Shown here one piece after another: positions 1 through 64,000 of a stretch of DNA of 64,000 nucleotides. The position numbers and the translations under genes were made by a program. A model generated the notes under the pieces. The model saw only the letters and a program-made list of their open reading frames with translations. It did not search any database and had not been told where the DNA came from. Origin of the DNA: Arion vulgaris (lineage: Eukaryota > Mollusca > Gastropoda > Stylommatophora > Arionidae); assembly GCA_020796225.1 (NCBI GenBank), contig CM036753.1:86895203-86959202 (forward strand). Direction: 5' to 3'. Every line of letters starts with the position of its first letter. The stretch's first letter is position 1.

Positions 1-1271
1 ACATATCAGCTGTGTGTTTGTTTTCCAGCTGAGAAAGAACATAAGGAAACTAATCTTGGATATGAAATAATTGAACATGGTAAAGAACAATTGTGCAGTG
101 GATATTGACAAATTTGTTCAAATTTCCCATTTGAGTTATTTGTTGGAGTTCCTGTTAATTATATCAGAATTTTCATAGACGTTGTTATTCTGTAATAATT
201 AATTGAAATAAATTGCTAAACATCATGTATCAAAATATTTAAAATAGGACTTCATTTCAAGCAACAAAAGTGCAGTATGAGTGTTGCTAGATAAGAACAG
301 ACATGTTTCTAGATATGATGCTTCATAGGAAGAGAGAGAGAGAGAGATTGAGAGAAAGAGAGAGAGAGACTGAGAGAAAGAGAGAGGAAGCAATTGATGA
401 CTCTCATATTTATCTGACTATTTATTTATTTAGATGTTAATATTTGTCTCATATTGTTAAATACAGTTGTGACCATCCATATTCTTTTCCTGATATCAGT
501 TTCAAAGTTTCAAATTTTCTCATGAACTCATTTCCTAATTTTATTATTAACTAAACAAGAATCTATCAGCAGACCATGACTAATTTTTCTAAATTCTATG
601 ATACACTAGCGACCCTTGGTAATTATTGGGTTAGAACACTTCATTTCACTATTTAATGTCATTGAGAGATATCATACTTCTTAATTCGCTATCAGAGAAC
701 CACATTTATTTCTGTCATCATTGTCAATGTGTCTCAAGTCTCTAACTTGACAGTAACACCTTTCCCTCAGGATAATTGGGGAATACCATGGTAGCACTGC
801 TTATCTCATGGAGCTGATAGAATGGGTTCCACTGTTTGTCCTGCCATAATAATACCTGATTATCCTGGTTTGTTGTACATATGTTAACTGAGTCTGCAGT
901 AGCCAATTCTTGTCTGGAACTTGTATTGATATTTACATTTCATTGTTAATAATTAATTAATAATGTTGTCATTATGGGTCATACCCAATATCTTGGTGAT
1001 TGTCTTCATAATCATCTGTCACTTGAGTTTTTCTCTACTTCATATACTCTTTCTTTTCAGCCAACTTTTGATTCTGTCCCACATATTTACTCTCTGCTTT
1101 CACAGATTTGGCATATATTTATTTTGCTACAAGATTCTCTAGACCTCTCTTTTTTACTATGGGACTAATGAATTTTCTTACTCTTGCTTTCATTTTTGTT
1201 AGCATTGTAATATTGCTACATGGGATTTCATGTTGTCTGGTCAAAATATATTAAAATTGTATGATTTAGTA
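1..1271. other. Ferlin intron sequence, no gene seen
   Basis: Part of the intron left of the first ferlin exon. AT-rich. Contains a GA-rich simple repeat at about 329-390 and nothing else I can name. The preceding C2C exon was looked for here and not found. Confidence 0.6.
329..390. repeat. GA-rich microsatellite
   Basis: Interrupted (GA)n: agagagagagag tracts separated by ttgagagaaa/ctgagagaaa units. Confidence 0.9.
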
Positions 1272-1272
1272 G

Positions 1273-1417
1273 TTAACTCTTAGTGGACCAAGCGCCACAC
1301 TAAGTGGCGTTTGAAGTGGACGCGTTTTTACATTCCGCCACGCTAAGTGGCGTTTTATTATCAAACGTTAAAGCGCTTGTAAAAACGTGACTTTTGCCCT
1401 GGTCCACTAAGAGTTAA
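1273..1417. mobile_element. TTAA-bounded MITE with internal inverted repeats
   Basis: 145 bases. The ends TTAACTCTTAGTGGACCA and TGGTCCACTAAGAGTTAA are perfect inverted repeats that begin and end with TTAA. A second inverted/duplicated module inside (CACTAAGTGGCGTTT and CGCTAAGTGGCGTTT) makes the element able to fold almost completely. TTAA ends suggest mobilisation by a piggyBac-type transposase (inference). Confidence 0.85.
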
Positions 1418-2095
1418 CTGGGCTTTTAGATTTTCAGTAGTCTCTCTTCACCTAATCTTTTCTCCATTGATAATTTCAAACATTATAAAATAGTTTAAAC
1501 ATATTGTTTAGGCTTGATAGCTTAAATATTAACAAAAAAAGAACTGATGTTATTGTTGCAAACTGTTATTTCATTTATACATTATTTTAAATTACATTGC
1601 ATTGCTTAATGTGACAATCAAGTGCATCTTGTTTTTCATAATAAAGTGTCTGTGTTTTCAATTATTATAAGAAAACCATTTTATTATATTGAGATAACAT
1701 TCATATACAATGTGTGTGTATTCATAGAGGCTTAGATTTTAATGCATGAACAGCTGTGCGGATGATGTTTTTTCTTTCATTAAAATAAAATGTTTATTAT
1801 TTACCACTAAGTATAAACCTTTTTCCTGAAATTTTATGGTTATTTTAGAAAAATAGTTTACATTTTTTTTTTTGGTTTCATAACTTTGCAATATTATGAC
1901 TACATTAGATAACTAAACCTGTAGGAAAATAACTGCTACTTACCTTTGAACAGTTTTGTAGCTGCAATGTCCAGTTTGCCTTTTTAATTGTCAATCATTT
2001 TAAGACTTGCAGTTTTATTTACAGTTTGAAATCATTTTCGACTTTGTCTCTAAGTTTATCTCTATTTTCCATGCAATTTTGTTTCTGCAACAAAG

Positions 2096-60988
<58,893 letters not shown>

Positions 60989-61859
60989 GTCTGTATATTC
61001 TTTTTTTTTACCACTTAACTCTTTGATTCTGGTTAAAAAGGTTGTTTTTTTTCTAATGTTTTGTTCATCTTACAGTTTTACAGTATCTGAACATCATGAT
61101 TATCTATACTTTTGTATTTTGATGCTAAAATGAAACATTTATATATGTGAGCTATTGATATTTTAAGTTAATTCGTTGTTCAGGGATTTGTTTCAATCAC
61201 AATATGTCACAAACTATTGTAGAATGACATTGAAGACAATTAATGAGCATTAATAAAATGTAGCTGTCTCTATAATAATTAACTTAGTTGACACCTTTCT
61301 GTCTTTGCAGGCTATAGTAGATTTCTACTTTAATGAGATAAAAATACAATAACTGGCAATGATGCATGTGACTATCAAGACTAATCTATGCAAAGAAAAG
61401 TCTTCAGCGATGGTTGTATGTTATACCAGGGACATTGTGGCCACCTTATGCCCTGATTTGACTCTTCTGGTGTTTAGTTTGTAACCTCTCAGTATCATGT
61501 TTCTGCTTTCTTCTAATGTCACTCTTTGTCTTTCTGATTTTTCACAGTGTGATCCTCTGCCTTCTGTTCACAGGAATCAACTTCAGCCACTGTATCATGC
61601 ATATCTCTCTTACACAAAATAGTCTGTAAACTACTGTCTCCAGAATTGATTCCAAGACTAGTAAAACCAGAGATAGAGTAACCTTTTCATAGCACAGTGT
61701 CTTGAGAAAAATAGAGACCAGGAGTATATCTGGAAAATATAATAATGGTTGATGGAAGAAGTGAAATGTAAGTTTAGAAGAGAGAATAGGAATTACCAAA
61801 ATTGTATTTGCCCATTCCTATTCTTACAACAACATGAGTAAGATATTAATGTCCAAGCA

Positions 61860-62224
61860 AATAATAAACACACAAAAATTGAGGAAAAGTGTTACATATA
61901 ATAAACATATAATTGATTTATGAACAGAAAGGTGGATAATGAACAAACAGCTGGTAAACAGAATTGAGACAGTCCAGATGTTGATATGCAGAAAATTCAG
62001 AAGAATATCATGGAAGGAAAAAGAAACTAATAAAAAAGTGACATAACAATTAGGAGTGAAAAGAAAATAACTAACAAATTAAATTTAAACATATACAGTA
62101 TTTTTCACATTGAAAGTCATGACACATTGTTGAACACCATATTGAAGAGAACAGCTGAGGGCAAGAGAAGCATGGAAGAGACAGATATTCTTAAGAAGAT
62201 CTTAAGATACTCAAGAGGTGGACA
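61860..62224 (+). mobile_element. LINE 3' remnant
   Basis: Broken frames: VNRIETVQMLICRKFRRISW, then GKRSMEETDILKKILR. Degraded LINE C-terminus, directly followed by the U2-like stretch. Confidence 0.5.
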
Positions 62225-62263
62225 GTCGTTTCTCAGCCATTTGGCTAAAATCAAAGTGTAGTG
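62225..62263 (+). ncRNA. U2 snRNA-like 5' fragment
   Basis: TCGTTTCTCAGCCATTTGGC then TAAAATCAAAGTGTAGTG matches the conserved first about 36 bases of U2 snRNA with five substitutions and one extra A. The match stops there: no branch-point-recognition region or Sm site follows. A retroposed or SINE-fused fragment, not a gene. Confidence 0.65.
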
Positions 62264-62654
62264 CCAACTTGATCACGGCCAAAGGGTGGAAGCCTTCAGA
62301 GAGCCAATAGGCAACTAAATACATTTAAACAAATTCTGAGCAGCTCTCATTCAAAAGAATGATGGTGCTTGGAGTTTTTACACATTTCAAATGTAACTGG
62401 GTCCACTTCCTGCGACACTACTAGGTAAGAGGCCTATAAAAAAATTTAATGTTCAACAGAAGTGGACAACCCACGGCATGTGAGTATATCAACAGAATAA
62501 AAAATATAATTTATTGAAAGTGCATTGCAGCCAACCTTTGATGGCACAAACTGATAATGATATATGTCAGTTCTAACCAGAATTATATACTGTCTTTAAA
62601 ACAATATTAACATTTTCTGAACATTTAGTTGTCAATGCATTTATCAAGGTTTTT

Positions 62655-62765
62655 GATTGATTGATAGGACCATCATCATTGCACTTCGGCGAGTAACCAT
62701 GTGTGCTTCGATCTCTTTCTTACACATGAAGATCCCAGCGGCAATGCACGAACTCCATATCACCG
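62655..62765 (+). repeat. Dispersed repeat, second copy of 27295-27405
   Basis: TTGATAGGACCATCATCATT, GCACTTCGGCGAGTAACCAT, GTGTGCTTCGATCT; inverse of the 27.3 kb copy. Confidence 0.7.
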
Positions 62766-62819
62766 GCGAGGGTCCCGATGTAATTTTGAAGATAGTGAAG
62801 ATATTTTTGTAGGAATTTT

Positions 62820-63090
62820 ATTTATTTCTATTTTAAAATGAATTTTTTCTGGCCAGCGGCTTTCCAGCCTGCTCTTCTCGATTTTGAACTGCCAAGGGTT
62901 CTTTTACGTGCTCAAATTGAACATGGGACCTATGTTTTATCGTCCATCTCTGATAGGACCAGGAGCTTGATCTCACCTGCACTGAGATCAGGGATCTCTG
63001 AAAAAATATCCAGATGGCTCCACGAGAAAGCGAATCTGGTACCTTTGGCACGAGAGACGAGCACCTAACCTCTATGCCACAGATACCCCT
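62820..63090 (-). mobile_element. tRNA-derived SINE
   Basis: Minus strand begins GGGGTATCTGTGGCATAGAG with A-box TGGCATAGAGG and a B-box-like GGTACCAGATTCG. The body contains CCTATCAGAGATGGACGATA, CACGTAAAAGAACCCTTGGC and GAGAAGAGCAGGCTGGAAAG. Related to 48395-48778. Confidence 0.85.
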
Positions 63091-63330
63091 AAAGAAAACT
63101 GATTGATGCTACAAATAAGAATGATAAAATTAAATTATTTCGAGATATAAAAACACAAAGAATTGAGAAGACCATTATTAAAGGAGGCATCCCACAAAGA
63201 GGTGGAGAGGAATACCACATAGATGATGAGTTCAGAATGGGATTGAGTTAATTTGCATAACGGCAGCAGAGACGGGATATCTGGCATATGAGAGAGAAAC
63301 TGAATCTTAGGAAAGGTATTCGCTACACTA
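63090..63330 (+). mobile_element. LINE 3' remnant (18872 family)
   Basis: Shares AATTGAGAAGACCATTATTA, then GCAGAGACGGGATATCTGGC and ATATGAGAGAGAAA, with 19150-19310 (GCTGGAGAAGACCATC..., GGCTGGACATCTGGCCTATG). Frames broken. Confidence 0.7.
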
Positions 63331-63599
63331 TGTTTACTAAAAGGTCACCATCTTGTGCTGCCACAACATGGAGATGGCTACAATATATGTCCAGCAAATA
63401 GTATTCCTTGCCGCGATGGTACACATCTCTCGATGATCATTTCCCATAGCTCTGTCGTATCAGGTAGAAAGATTATTATCACTGGTTCCGGCAATTTCCA
63501 TTAGCAGGCACCTTCAGAATAGCTGTATGCTGTGTAACATTTCTTTATGTTTTTCATATTCTGTACATTTTTAATATCTACACATGTAGTTAACAGCCT

Positions 63600-63960
63600 T
63601 TGCTATCCTGCACACAGTGTGGAAATCCACTACCATCTCCTCGAAAACAAAGCCCAGGATATTCACCTCAAATGTGAAATCTGTGTTGCTGTATGGCTCG
63701 GAAGCGTGGCGAGTCACAGAGTTAAATACAAACAGGACTCAGACATTTCTCAACGGATGTATTCAGCGGATTCTCAAACTGAGATGGTATGACAGCATTG
63801 CAAACACAGACCTGTGGATAAGAACCGGACAGGAACTCATGATGACTCCAGTTAAGAGGAGAAAATAGAGATGGTCGAGCATACCTGGGAAGACACAATC
63901 GAGTTTCACTAGACAAGCACTTGAGTGGAACTTTCAAGGAAAACAAAAAAGAGGACACCA
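63600..63960 (+). mobile_element. LINE C-terminal remnant (35480 family)
   Basis: Reads IFTSNVKSVLLYGSEAWRVT, TFLNGCIQRILKLRWYD and ANTDLWIRTGQE, matching NVKSVLFYGSETW and INGCLRRIEGLRWYDKI of the minus-strand element at 35480-37090. Opposite orientation. Runs to near the window end. Confidence 0.85.
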
Positions 63961-64000
63961 TACACAGACCTAGAGACGAAGTTTTCTTGAGGAACTAAAG

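Noticed and set aside
2025..2095. Upstream extension of the first exon from the AG at 2024
   Set aside because: The added Ser/Leu/Phe-rich residues do not match ferlins; the stretch looks like a pyrimidine tract before the AG at 2094-2095.
62225..62263. Functional U2 snRNA gene
   Set aside because: Only the first about 36 bases match; the branch-site-pairing region and Sm site are absent.

Overview
The window is eukaryotic (metazoan) nuclear DNA. It is AT-rich, has widely spaced short exons with GT..AG introns, and its introns are packed with decayed retrotransposons, SINEs and MITEs. It carries one recognisable host gene: the central and C-terminal part of a type I ferlin (dysferlin/myoferlin class) on the + strand. 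I could place 36 exons plus one tentative exon between 2096 and 60988. The reading phases join correctly throughout, apart from one interval where an exon is missing or only tentative. The gene enters from the left in the C2C region and leaves on the right within the last C2 domain. The N-terminal C2A-C2B/FerI part and the C-terminal transmembrane helix are not in the window.

Domain order along the + strand: C2C end and linker (2.1-6.8 kb), FerA helical bundle (10.6-12.7 kb), FerB (14-15.2 kb), nested DysF repeats (15.6-21.5 kb), a short variable linker (22.7-23.8 kb), C2D (24.7-26.1 kb), linker exons (27.8 and 33.8 kb), C2E (34.3-38.5 kb), an unusually long charged linker with two phase-0 exons (42.2 and 45.8 kb), C2F (47.5-53.1 kb), and the final C2 domain (53.8-61 kb). 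Ferlins are calcium- and phospholipid-binding membrane fusion and repair proteins. Three exons (21361, 49517, 52426) carry frame disruptions although their splice sites and protein conservation are good.

The introns hold: (i) a 2.1 kb Penelope-like element at 8.1-10.25 kb (minus strand) with an RT YIDD box, a GIY-YIG endonuclease and inverted terminal repeats containing a hammerhead-ribozyme-like motif, plus two short derivatives at 37.3 and 57.5 kb; (ii) many 3'-truncated non-LTR retrotransposons, best preserved at 35.5-38.2 kb (RT) and 5.1-5.9 kb (RNase H); (iii) at least six TTAA-bounded, piggyBac-like MITEs; (iv) a mariner transposase remnant at 59.8-60.3 kb and a TA-flanked MITE at 56.4 kb; (v) several tRNA-derived SINEs and a core-domain SINE family; (vi) a U2-snRNA-like stretch at 62.2 kb; (vii) microsatellites and short tandem arrays.

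Organism: the ferlin sequence, intron style and SINE/LINE flavour suggest a lophotrochozoan, most likely a mollusc (perhaps a gastropod). This is an inference; no marker in the window settles the species.
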